Part shown: positions 23,911 through 31,023 of the stretch, one piece after another | Layout: each line of letters opens with the position of its first letter | Numbering within the stretch: the first letter of the stretch is position 1 | Translations under genes and position numbers: made by a program | The notes under the pieces: generated by a model | Database searches by the model: none | The model's input: the letters and a program-made list of their open reading frames with translations, nothing else | Told to the model about the DNA's origin: nothing | Source: Acidobacteriota bacterium | GTDB lineage: Bacteria > Acidobacteriota > Terriglobia > Acidiferrales > 2-02-FULL-67-57 | NCBI GenBank assembly: GCA_016210855.1 | Contig: JACQTJ010000121.1 | Coordinates: forward strand, 1 to 36,233 | DNA length: 36,233 nucleotides | Direction: 5' to 3'

Positions 23911-24240
23911 ATGGCAGAGAACATCCTGAACGTAACCGATGGCAGCTTCGAGAACGACGTGCTCAAGTCCGACCTGCCGGTGCTGGTGGACTTCTGGGCG
24001 GAGTGGTGCGGCCCCTGCCGGATGCTGGCCCCCACCGTCGAAGACCTCGCCCGCGATTACAACGGGAAGCTGCGGGTGGCCAAGCTGAATGTGGACGAGA
24101 ACATCGCCACCCCAGAGCGCTACGGCATCCGCGGTATCCCCACCCTGCTGCTCTTCAAGGGTGGCCAGGTGAAGGACCAAATCGTCGGCAACTATCCCCG
24201 CGACCACATCGAGAAAGTCCTGCAGAAACACCTCAGCTAA
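23911..24240 (+). CDS. trxA: Thioredoxin
   Basis: This cytoplasmic dithiol-disulfide oxidoreductase reduces target proteins and is itself reduced by thioredoxin reductase. The 109-residue length is standard. The active site is WCGPC (Cys33 and Cys36), preceded by VLVDFWAEW. Asp27, the buried acidic residue, is kept, and the cis-Pro motif appears as RGIPTLLLF near residues 74-82. There is no signal peptide, so it is the cytoplasmic type and not a cytochrome-c-maturation thioredoxin. The Shine-Dalgarno GGAGG lies 10 nt upstream of the ATG inside a short hairpin. Confidence 0.96.
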   Translation: MAENILNVTDGSFENDVLKSDLPVLVDFWAEWCGPCRMLAPTVEDLARDYNGKLRVAKLNVDENIATPERYGIRGIPTLLLFKGGQVKDQIVGNYPRDHIEKVLQKHLS

Positions 24241-24268
24241 GGTCTCCCGTCCGGGCTGCACGCCTGGC

Positions 24269-24297
24269 TTGCGCTGACCCTTGGCCACGCCTATCAT
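24269..24297 (+). promoter_or_regulatory. Probable promoter for purA
   Basis: TTGCGC (24269-24274, three of six) and TATCAT (24292-24297, five of six) are 17 bp apart. The start would be near 24304, giving a leader of about 100 nt before the purA GTG. The -10 is embedded in the palindrome CCTAT-C-ATAGG (24290-24300), and a longer inverted repeat overlaps the predicted start. Confidence 0.45.
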
Positions 24298-24298
24298 A

Positions 24299-24349
24299 GG
24301 CAGGTTGTGATCCTGAACCTGCCCTGCTAGTGGCCGGTCTGGCCCGGCC
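24299..24349 (+). repeat. Inverted repeats in the purA leader
   Basis: GGCAGGTT (24299-24306) is a perfect inverse match of AACCTGCC (24316-24323) around a 9-nt loop. A second pair, GGCCGG (24332-24337) and CCGGCC (24344-24349), follows after 8 bp. Neither is followed by a T-tract. The first overlaps the predicted transcription start and could be an operator or an mRNA hairpin. No known riboswitch consensus was recognised. Confidence 0.55.
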
Positions 24350-24404
24350 GTCACTTCCGTTCCGGGTCTGTTTCCGGGACGTGGCGCGAGCGAGGGATGG
24401 GGGC

Positions 24405-25712
24405 GTGAGCACCGTCGTTGTCGTGGGAGCGCAGTGGGGCGACGAAGGCAAAGGCAAGGTTGTCGACTACCTCGCCGCCGGCTTCGATATCATCGCCCGC
24501 TATCAGGGCGGCCACAACGCCGGCCACACCGTCGTCCTCGACGAGCGCAAGTTCATCCTCCAGCTCATTCCGAGCGGTATCCTCCGCCCCGGGAAGTGGG
24601 CCGTGATCGGCTCCGGGGTGGTCCTTGACCCAGCGGCGCTGCTCGACGAGATGGCCGCTCTGGAGAAGAGCGGCGTCGAGGTAGCGGGCCGGCTCTTCAT
24701 CAGCAACCGCGCCCATCTCATCTTCCCCTACCACCGCGAGCTCGAACGGGCCGCCGAAGCCGCCCTGGGAGCTTCGAAAATCGGCACCACCGCCCGCGGC
24801 ATCGGGCCTACCTATGAAGACAAGATGGGCCGTCGCGGCCTCCGCACCTGCGACTTGATGGAGGCGGATCGGTTCGAGAAGAAACTCAGCGCCCTGCTTG
24901 AGCACAAGACCGCCCTGGCCCGCGCCCTCTATGGGAAGGCGGGGCTCGATACTCCTCGTCTGGTCGAGCAGTACAAGCACTACGCCGAGCGTCTCCGCCC
25001 CTTCATCACCGATGTGGCCGCCTTGCTGGCCGAGGCACGGCGGGCAGGGAAGTCCACCCTGTGCGAGGGGGCGCAGGGGACGATGCTCGACGTCGACCAC
25101 GGCACCTACCCCTTCGTTACCTCTTCGAACGCGACTGCCGGCGGGGCCTGCACGGGTCTGGGAATTCCGCCGGCGGCTGTCTCGGCTGTGCTCGGGGTTA
25201 CCAAGGCCTATGCCACTCGCGTGGGCAGCGGGCCGTTCGCCACCGAAATCACCGGCCCGCAGGCCGACCTGTTGCGGGAGCGCGGGAGCGAATACGGCGC
25301 CGTCACCGGCCGGCCCCGCCGCTGCGGCTGGCTCGACCTGATGGTGCTGCGCTACAGCGCCATGCTCAACGGCATCAGCTCGCTCGTCGTCACCAAGCTC
25401 GATGTCCTCGACCAGCTCGCGGAGATTCCTGTCTGCACCGGCTACCGCTACAAGGGCACCCCGCTCAAGGAAATGCCGCCGGAGGCCGAAGTGCTCGAGG
25501 GGGTCGAGCCCGACTACGTTACCCGGCCCGGCTGGAAGGCCTCGACCCGCGGCTTCGCGGACTACGAGCAGCTCCCGGCGCGGGCCCGGGACTACCTGAA
25601 GTTTGTGGCCGACCAGGTGGGGGTGGAAATCGGCTTGATCTCAACCGGTCCGCAACGCCAGGAAACCATCCTACTGCCCAACTCCCAGCTCACTCCCCTG
25701 CTCGTGTCTTAG
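24405..25712 (+). CDS. purA: Adenylosuccinate synthetase
   Basis: The enzyme condenses IMP and aspartate using GTP, the first committed step to AMP. From the GTG at 24405 the protein has 435 residues, the family's usual size. It begins VVVGAQWGDEGKGK with the catalytic Asp13, and His41 lies in GHNAGHT; both positions match the E. coli enzyme. Further signatures are IGTTARGIGPTYEDK, GAQGTMLDVDHGTYPFVTSSN and GRPRRCGWLDL. The frame is open to 24330, but the added residues would precede the conserved first strand, so the internal GTG is preferred; GAGG (24392-24395) is a modest ribosome-binding site. It precedes moeA by 18 bp. Confidence 0.95.
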   Translation: MSTVVVVGAQWGDEGKGKVVDYLAAGFDIIARYQGGHNAGHTVVLDERKFILQLIPSGILRPGKWAVIGSGVVLDPAALLDEMAALEKSGVEVAGRLFISNRAHLIFPYHRELERAAEAALGASKIGTTARGIGPTYEDKMGRRGLRTCDLMEADRFEKKLSALLEHKTALARALYGKAGLDTPRLVEQYKHYAERLRPFITDVAALLAEARRAGKSTLCEGAQGTMLDVDHGTYPFVTSSNATAGGACTGLGIPPAAVSAVLGVTKAYATRVGSGPFATEITGPQADLLRERGSEYGAVTGRPRRCGWLDLMVLRYSAMLNGISSLVVTKLDVLDQLAEIPVCTGYRYKGTPLKEMPPEAEVLEGVEPDYVTRPGWKASTRGFADYEQLPARARDYLKFVADQVGVEIGLISTGPQRQETILLPNSQLTPLLVS

Positions 25713-25730
25713 CCCCAAGAAGGATGGCGG

Positions 25731-26939
25731 ATGCTGCACTACCTTGAAGCCCGCGAAAAAGTAGTCAGCGCGGTCAGCGCCCGTGGCGTCCGACCGACGA
25801 CCGAAGCCGTGCCGCTGGAGTCGAGCCTGGACCGGGTGCTGGCCGAAGAAGTAGTCGCGGACCGCGACTACCCGCCGTTCGACCGCTCCACTCGCGACGG
25901 CTTCGCCGTGCGGGCAGCCGATTTGGTCCAAGTGCCTGTCACGCTGAAGTGCCTGGGGGAGGTCAAGGCGGGAGAAGCCTACCCCGGCACGGTTGGGGCC
26001 GGCGACTGCCTGCAAATCATGACCGGAGCGCCCGTGCCAGCCGGAGCCGATGCGGTGGCGATGATCGAGCACACGGAGCCCAAGGCCGGTCAAGTGGTGG
26101 TGAAGCGTCGGGTCGAAACTGGGGCTAATGTTGTTCCCCGCGGCAGCGAGGCCCGCCAGGGGATCCCGCTCCTCGCCGCCGGAACTCGAATCGGGTACGC
26201 AGAGGTTTCTTTGCTCGGTCAAGTGGGGAAGGCCCGTGTCCAGGTTTACCGCCGCCCGCGGGTGGCGGTGCTGTCGACCGGCGACGAGGTGGTTCCCGTC
26301 GAGGCCCGTCCCGGCCCCAGCCAGATTCGGAACAGCAATAGCTATTCGATTGCAGCCCAGGTGGCGCTCCGCGGAGGCGAGCCTGTGCTGCTCGGCAACG
26401 CCCGCGACGACCTGGCCGACCTGAAGCGCCTGGTGCGCCGCGGGCTGGAAGAAGACCTGTTGGTGCTGAGCGGCGGAGTCTCGATGGGGAAATACGACCT
26501 GGTGGAGGTGGTTCTGCGCCAGCTGGGCGCGGAGTTCTTTTTCGACGCGGTGGCCATTCGTCCAGGCCGTCCGGCTGTATTCGGCTCTTGCCAGAGCAAG
26601 TTTGTCTTCGGTCTGCCGGGCAATCCCGTCTCCACCATGGTCACCTTCACGTTGTTTGTGGCCCCGGCGATTGCATTGCTGGGCGGAGCTGCCCCGCCGC
26701 CGCTGCAGTTCTTCAAAGCCCGCCTGGCCGAGCCGGTGAAGCAGACGGCACAGCTCACCCTCTTCCTTCCCGCCTGTCTGGAGGGGGAGAATGCCGATGT
26801 GGCCGTGCGGGCACTGCCGTGGCAAGGTTCGGGGGATGTGGTGGCGCTGGCCCGGAGTAATTGCTTTCTCGTGGTCCCGCCCAACGTCACGGAGCTCGCC
26901 GCCGGCTCCTGGGTGGACGTCCTGCCGCGGCAGCTCTGA
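25731..26939 (+). CDS. moeA: Molybdopterin molybdenumtransferase MoeA
   Basis: MoeA inserts molybdate into adenylylated molybdopterin to form the molybdenum cofactor. The 402-residue protein shows DYPPFDRSTRDGFAVRAADL (about 42-61) and the MTGAPVPAGADAV segment (about 98-110). VLSTGDEVV lies near 178-186 and SGGVSMGKYDLV near 246-257, followed by GLPGNPVSTMVTF. The Shine-Dalgarno AAGGA precedes the ATG by about 6 nt. It heads a molybdenum-cofactor group with moaC (9 bp downstream) and a MogA/MoaB-type gene. The steps encoded by moaA, moaD, moaE and moeB are absent from the window. Confidence 0.95.
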   Translation: MLHYLEAREKVVSAVSARGVRPTTEAVPLESSLDRVLAEEVVADRDYPPFDRSTRDGFAVRAADLVQVPVTLKCLGEVKAGEAYPGTVGAGDCLQIMTGAPVPAGADAVAMIEHTEPKAGQVVVKRRVETGANVVPRGSEARQGIPLLAAGTRIGYAEVSLLGQVGKARVQVYRRPRVAVLSTGDEVVPVEARPGPSQIRNSNSYSIAAQVALRGGEPVLLGNARDDLADLKRLVRRGLEEDLLVLSGGVSMGKYDLVEVVLRQLGAEFFFDAVAIRPGRPAVFGSCQSKFVFGLPGNPVSTMVTFTLFVAPAIALLGGAAPPPLQFFKARLAEPVKQTAQLTLFLPACLEGENADVAVRALPWQGSGDVVALARSNCFLVVPPNVTELAAGSWVDVLPRQL

Positions 26940-26948
26940 GGTGGGCGG

Positions 26949-27422
26949 ATGAAGAAGAAGCTGAGCCATTACAACCCGACCGGGCAGGCGGTGATGGTGG
27001 ACGTCAGCGCCAAGGGAGCCACCCTGCGCCAGGCGCGGGCGCACGCCTTCGTGAGGATGAAGCCAGCGGTGGTCAGGCAAATCCGGCGCCTGAAGCTGCC
27101 CAAGGGCGACCCCCTGGAGGTGGCCCGCGTCGCCGGCATCGCCGCCGCCAAGCGCACCGCCGAGCTGATCCCTCTCTGTCATCCGCTCCCCCTCACCCAT
27201 ATTGATGTGGTAGCGGAGTTGTGCCACAATGGCGTGCGGTTGACTTCGCGCGTGCGCTCCACTGCTCCGACGGGCGTCGAAATGGAGGCCTTGACGGCGG
27301 TGACCGTGGGCGCACTAACCGTGTACGACATGTGTAAGGCCCTCGACCGCGGGATCGAGTTGCAGGACATCTACCTGCTGGAGAAGATGGGGGGCAAGAG
27401 CGGCCCGTATCGCCGCCGGTGA
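26949..27422 (+). CDS. moaC: Cyclic pyranopterin monophosphate synthase MoaC
   Basis: Working after MoaA, MoaC converts the GTP-derived 3',8-cyclo intermediate to cyclic pyranopterin monophosphate, the first pterin of molybdenum-cofactor synthesis. The 157-residue length is normal. Signatures are [32 protein letters not shown] (about 75-86), [11 protein letters not shown] (107-117) and the catalytic-region [10 protein letters not shown] (about 123-132). The gene is preceded by a GAGGTGGGCGG stretch that can serve as its ribosome-binding site, with the ATG at 26949. Confidence 0.95.
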   Translation: MKKKLSHYNPTGQAVMVDVSAKGATLRQARAHAFVRMKPAVVRQIRRLKLPKGDPLEVARVAGIAAAKRTAELIPLCHPLPLTHIDVVAELCHNGVRLTSRVRSTAPTGVEMEALTAVTVGALTVYDMCKALDRGIELQDIYLLEKMGGKSGPYRRR

Positions 27423-27447
27423 GCGGGCCCCGGCTCGGGCACTGACG

Positions 27448-28194
27448 ATGGCAGGAAAGTCAGCGGTCAAGATCCTAGTGGTGGAGGACAACCCCGCTGT
27501 TCTCGAGCTGCTCCGCAAGGGGTTGGAAACCTGCGGCGAAATCGTCGCCGCCACCGACGGGGCCGATGCCCTGCTCAAGGCCATCGAAGAGCGGCCCGAC
27601 CTGATCGTGTCCGACTACCAGGTGCCGGGCCTGAACGGCCGGCAATTCTACGAAAAGCTGCGCGCCCGCGACGAGACCAAGAAGACCCCCTTCATTTTTC
27701 TCGCCAGCAAGGGGGACATCGAGGAGAAGCTGCGGCAGTTCCTCACCGACGGCGTCGAAGACTACATCGCCAAGCCCTTCTTCGTCCGCGACGTGGTGGC
27801 TCGCACCAAGAAGGTGGCCGACCGCCTGCACCTGGAGAAGCTCCAGACCAAGGCCCGCCGCCCGGGTGTCATCGAGGGGCGGCTCGAGGAGATGAACGTC
27901 ATCGACCTGTTCCAGTCGCTCGAGATGGGGCAGAAGTCCTGCTCGCTGACGCTGACCCACGGCAAGGACAAGTGCCAGATCTTCCTTGAGAACGGCCAGG
28001 TCTACGACGCCGTGCTCGGCACCATCGCGGGCGACGATGCGGTCTACAAAGTCATAGAGTGGAACGACGGCACCTTCGAGATTGACTTCAGCGGCAAGTC
28101 CTCCCAGCGTCGCACCACCCGCTCCACCCAGGGCTTGCTGATGGAGGCCCTGCGCCTGCTCGATGAAGCCCGCCGCGACCGGGGAGAGGCTTGA
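27448..28194 (+). CDS. Response regulator with REC and DUF4388 domains
   Basis: The 248-residue protein has an N-terminal receiver domain (about 7-125). The acidic pair Glu13/Asp14, phospho-acceptor Asp56 in VSDYQVPG, Ser in FLASKG and Lys in IAKPF are all intact. A DUF4388 (PatA-like) output domain follows (about 143-240), starting at GRLEEMNVIDLFQSLEMGQKS. That output type occurs often in Acidobacteria, Myxobacteria and Deltaproteobacteria and has been linked to gliding or polarity pathways. No DNA-binding domain and no partner histidine kinase are visible nearby. Its place between moaC and mogA/moaB is unusual, and the final TGA overlaps the next ATG (TGATG), implying translational coupling. 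Confidence 0.88.
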   Translation: MAGKSAVKILVVEDNPAVLELLRKGLETCGEIVAATDGADALLKAIEERPDLIVSDYQVPGLNGRQFYEKLRARDETKKTPFIFLASKGDIEEKLRQFLTDGVEDYIAKPFFVRDVVARTKKVADRLHLEKLQTKARRPGVIEGRLEEMNVIDLFQSLEMGQKSCSLTLTHGKDKCQIFLENGQVYDAVLGTIAGDDAVYKVIEWNDGTFEIDFSGKSSQRRTTRSTQGLLMEALRLLDEARRDRGEA

Positions 28195-28835
28195 TGCCGA
28201 CTCCTTACCGCGCAGCCATTGTGACCGTAAGCGACTCCGTGGCCCAGTCGACCCGGGACGATCTCTCCGGGCCTGCGGTGCGCCGGCTGCTGGAGGGCGC
28301 GGGCTGGACGGTAAAGTCGGCCGAAGTCCTCCCCGATGACTTCAGCTTGATTCGAGAGCGCCTGGGTGCCTTGGCCTCAGACGTTGAAGTAGACGTGGTC
28401 TTCACGACTGGCGGCACCGGCATCGGGCCCCGCGACCGCACCCCGGAGGCCACCACTTCGGTGATGGAGCGCTCGTTGCCCGGGATCGCCGAGTTGATGC
28501 GGCGGGAAGGGTTGAAAAGGACCCCGCTGGCCGCGCTCTCCCGGGCTGTTGTTGGGGTCAAAGGGAAGGTGTTGCTGGTTAACTTGCCCGGCAGCCCGGA
28601 CGGGGCTACCGAGTCGCTCCAGGCCATTCTGGAAGTCCTGCCCCACGCCGTGGACGTGGTGCGCGGCGAGGCTGTGCACGGGAAGCCATCCCCCGAGCCC
28701 CCGCGGGCCGCTTCGACGCAGGCGAAACCTGTCGAACCGCTCGAGGTTGCTGGCGAGGACATTTCGGGGCCTGAATCCGGGTCACCCGCGGAACCGCCTG
28801 AGGAGGAGGCTCTTGGCAAGAGGGAAGGGCTTTGA
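28194..28835 (+). CDS. Molybdopterin adenylyltransferase MogA/MoaB-type protein
   Basis: This enzyme adenylylates molybdopterin before MoeA inserts molybdate. The first 160 residues form the MoCF domain: AIVTVSDSVAQ, the nucleotide-binding TTGGTGIGPRD (71-81) and NLPGSPDGA near 135-143. Members called MogA and MoaB are close, and I cannot separate them by eye. The C-terminal 50 residues are a Pro/Glu/Ser-rich extension not needed for the fold. The ATG at 28194 overlaps the preceding TGA by one base; a TTG one codon earlier is also open but less likely. GGGGAG lies about 8 nt upstream. Confidence 0.88.
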   Translation: MPTPYRAAIVTVSDSVAQSTRDDLSGPAVRRLLEGAGWTVKSAEVLPDDFSLIRERLGALASDVEVDVVFTTGGTGIGPRDRTPEATTSVMERSLPGIAELMRREGLKRTPLAALSRAVVGVKGKVLLVNLPGSPDGATESLQAILEVLPHAVDVVRGEAVHGKPSPEPPRAASTQAKPVEPLEVAGEDISGPESGSPAEPPEEEALGKREGL

Positions 28836-28841
28836 TAGGTT
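28813..28841 (+). promoter_or_regulatory. Possible promoter for the nuo operon
   Basis: TTGGCA (28813-28818, five of six) is followed by 17 bp and TAGGTT (28836-28841, three of six) with TGA directly before it as a TGn extension. The predicted start near 28848 leaves only about 10 nt before the nuoA ATG. No Shine-Dalgarno is visible before nuoA, which fits a very short leader. Confidence 0.45.
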
Positions 28842-28858
28842 GAAAAGTCCATAGGCCC

Positions 28859-29218
28859 ATGCCGGAGAACTACGTCCCCATCCTGATCTTCGCGGGGTTG
28901 GCGTTCCTCATTCCCGTTGCTACTCTCTGGGTCGCCAAGCTGGTTCGGCCCGACCCGCGCGACGTCGGCTACCGGCTGAAGCCCTACGAATGCGGGATCC
29001 CGCCGGAAGGGGACGCCCGCGGCCGCTTCGGAGTCCGGTTCTACGTCATCGCCATCCTCTTTGTGGTTTTCGACGTGGAGACCATCTTCCTGTTTCCCTG
29101 GGCGGTCGAGTACGACGTGCTCGGCCTGTTTGGCCTGATCGAGATGCTGGTGTTTCTGGCCATCCTCATCATCGGCTACATCTGGCTGTATATGAAGGGC
29201 GCGTTGGACTGGGTCTAG
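28859..29218 (+). CDS. nuoA: NADH-quinone oxidoreductase subunit A
   Basis: NuoA is a small membrane subunit of complex I at the junction with the quinone-binding module. The 119-residue protein has three hydrophobic helices (about 6-27, 60-82 and 88-112). Between the first two lies the conserved loop KPYECGIPPEGDARGRFGVRFYVIA, here in a standard form with Cys45 and the Glu pair. FDVETIFLFPW is intact. It opens the operon but is followed by nuoC; the usual nuoB is missing, with only 42 bp between nuoA and nuoC. Confidence 0.95.
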   Translation: MPENYVPILIFAGLAFLIPVATLWVAKLVRPDPRDVGYRLKPYECGIPPEGDARGRFGVRFYVIAILFVVFDVETIFLFPWAVEYDVLGLFGLIEMLVFLAILIIGYIWLYMKGALDWV

Positions 29219-29260
29219 CCCTCCGGCCGGACCCGCGCCCGGGTTCGCGAAAGCCCGACT

Positions 29261-29860
29261 ATGACGGACGAGCAGAAAAAAGAGGAACAAAAGCCTGCCT
29301 CCCCGGAGGCTGCGAAGCCTGCGGCCGTCGCAGCCAAGCCTCCCGCCAAGCCTGCCGGGCCGGCCCCGGAGCCGCTGGACAACGAACAGGTGCGCCGATT
29401 GCGGGCCCGCTTTGCCGCGACCATCGGCGAGGCCACCCTGGACCGCAAGCAAGCCATCGTGGTAGTGGCCCGCGAGCGCCTGCGCGACATCTGCCAGTAC
29501 TTGCGGGACGAGGAGAAGTTTGACTTTCTCACCGACCTAACCGCGGTGGACTGGTACGACCGCAGCCCCCGCTTCCACGTGGTGCTGAATCTCTACTCGT
29601 TCGCGCGCAACGAGCGCCTGCGCCTGAAGGTTCCGGTGGCCGACTCCTGCCCCTCGGTCAGCGGCCTCTGGAGCACGGCCAACTGGCTGGAGCGGGAATG
29701 CTTTGACATGTTCGGCATCGTCTTCGAGGGGCACCCGAGCCTGAAGCGCATCCTGCTGCCCGACGAGTGGAAGGGCCACCCCCTGCGGAAGGACTACGAC
29801 ATCCTGAAGCAGGACACAGACTGGGTGCGGGAAAATCTGGGGATCGAGAGCGGACAGTAG
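29261..29860 (+). CDS. nuoC: NADH-quinone oxidoreductase subunit C
   Basis: NuoC is a peripheral-arm subunit without cofactors that helps place NuoD. The 199-residue protein starts with an Ala/Pro/Lys-rich extension of about 40 residues. The 30-kDa subunit domain follows: [13 protein letters not shown], the [17 protein letters not shown] segment, [22 protein letters not shown] and the C-terminal HPLRKDYDI. nuoC and nuoD are separate genes here, not fused as in E. coli. It lies 2 bp upstream of nuoD. Confidence 0.95.
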   Translation: MTDEQKKEEQKPASPEAAKPAAVAAKPPAKPAGPAPEPLDNEQVRRLRARFAATIGEATLDRKQAIVVVARERLRDICQYLRDEEKFDFLTDLTAVDWYDRSPRFHVVLNLYSFARNERLRLKVPVADSCPSVSGLWSTANWLERECFDMFGIVFEGHPSLKRILLPDEWKGHPLRKDYDILKQDTDWVRENLGIESGQ

Positions 29861-29862
29861 CG

Positions 29863-30990
29863 ATGGCCCAGCCGCAGGACATCAGCACCACCGTACTGGG
29901 CGCCGACGAGATCATCCTCAACATGGGGCCGCAGCACCCCGCCACTCACGGGGTGCTACGGGTCAAGCTGAAGCTCGACGGGGAGAAGGTCATCGGGTCG
30001 GAGTGCATCATCGGCTACCTCCACCGGGGCGTGGAAAAGATCGGCGAGAACCGCTCCTACCCGCAGTTCGCCCCCTACGTGGACCGCACCGATTACGTGG
30101 CCGCGGTCTCGAACGGTCTGGGCTACTGCGAGGCCGTCGAGAGGCTACTCGGCGTGGAAGCCCCGCCGCGGGCCCGCTGGGTGCGCACCATCCTCACCGA
30201 GTTGCAGCGGATCGCCAGCCACCTGCTCTGGCTGGGCACGCACGCTCTCGACATCGGCGCCATCACCCCGGTGTTCTACACCTTTCGCGAGCGCGAAGAG
30301 ATCCTGAAGATTTTCGAAAAGTACTGCGGTGCCCGCCTTACCACCCATGCCTTCCGCATCGGCGGGCTGCAGTACGAAACCTATGACGGCTTCGAAGAGG
30401 ACGTGAAGAAGTTCTGCCGCGACTTCGAAGAAAAGGTCGACGAGTACGGGGAGCTGCTCACCGAAAACCGCATTTGGGTGGAGCGCACCCGCAACGTCGG
30501 CATCCTCACCGCGCAGGACGCCATTGACCTGGGCGTGACCGGCCCGGTGCTGCGCGGCTCCGGCGTCCGCTGGGACATTCGCAAGGCTTTCCCCTACGCC
30601 GCCTACGCCCAGTTCGAGTTCGACATCCCCATCGGGGAGCGGGGCGATACCTACGACCGATACCTGGTGCGGATGGAAGAGATGCGGCAGGCGCGCCGCA
30701 TCATCCTCCAGGCTGTGGACTCCATTCCCGAGGGGCCTATCCTGGCCCGGGTGGGCAAGGTCATCAAGCCGCCCCCGGGCGAGGTCTATCACTCCATTGA
30801 AGCCCCCAAGGGTGAGCTCGGCTACTACATCGTCAGCGACGGCACCATCCAGCCCTACCGGCTGCGAATTCGCCCGCCGTCGTTCATCAACCTGGAGGCG
30901 TTCGACAAGATGGTCCGCGGCCACCTGGTGGCTGACGTGGTGGCCATCATCGGGACGCTGGATATCGTTTTGGGGGAAGTCGATCGCTGA
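29863..30990 (+). CDS. nuoD: NADH-quinone oxidoreductase subunit D
   Basis: NuoD is the 49-kDa peripheral subunit that forms the quinone pocket with NuoB. The 375-residue product carries [12 protein letters not shown] near the N-terminus with the quinone-head histidine. [33 protein letters not shown] and the C-terminal [13 protein letters not shown] follow. The ATG at 29863, two bases after nuoC, is chosen; the same frame is open earlier but there it would run through nuoC. The protein appears complete, which makes the absence of its direct partner nuoB in this operon notable. Confidence 0.95.
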   Translation: MAQPQDISTTVLGADEIILNMGPQHPATHGVLRVKLKLDGEKVIGSECIIGYLHRGVEKIGENRSYPQFAPYVDRTDYVAAVSNGLGYCEAVERLLGVEAPPRARWVRTILTELQRIASHLLWLGTHALDIGAITPVFYTFREREEILKIFEKYCGARLTTHAFRIGGLQYETYDGFEEDVKKFCRDFEEKVDEYGELLTENRIWVERTRNVGILTAQDAIDLGVTGPVLRGSGVRWDIRKAFPYAAYAQFEFDIPIGERGDTYDRYLVRMEEMRQARRIILQAVDSIPEGPILARVGKVIKPPPGEVYHSIEAPKGELGYYIVSDGTIQPYRLRIRPPSFINLEAFDKMVRGHLVADVVAIIGTLDIVLGEVDR

Positions 30991-31023
30991 ACCGCGCTGC
31001 TTGAGGGAGGCCACGACGCGCCG

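Noticed and set aside
24330-24404. An N-terminal extension of purA from 24330
   Set aside because: Adenylosuccinate synthetase starts at its first beta strand. The GTG at 24405 places Asp13 and His41 at the same positions as in E. coli, and the extension has no conserved feature.
29219-29260. A hidden nuoB between nuoA and nuoC
   Set aside because: Only 42 bp are available, and no Fe-S cysteine motif is present on either strand.
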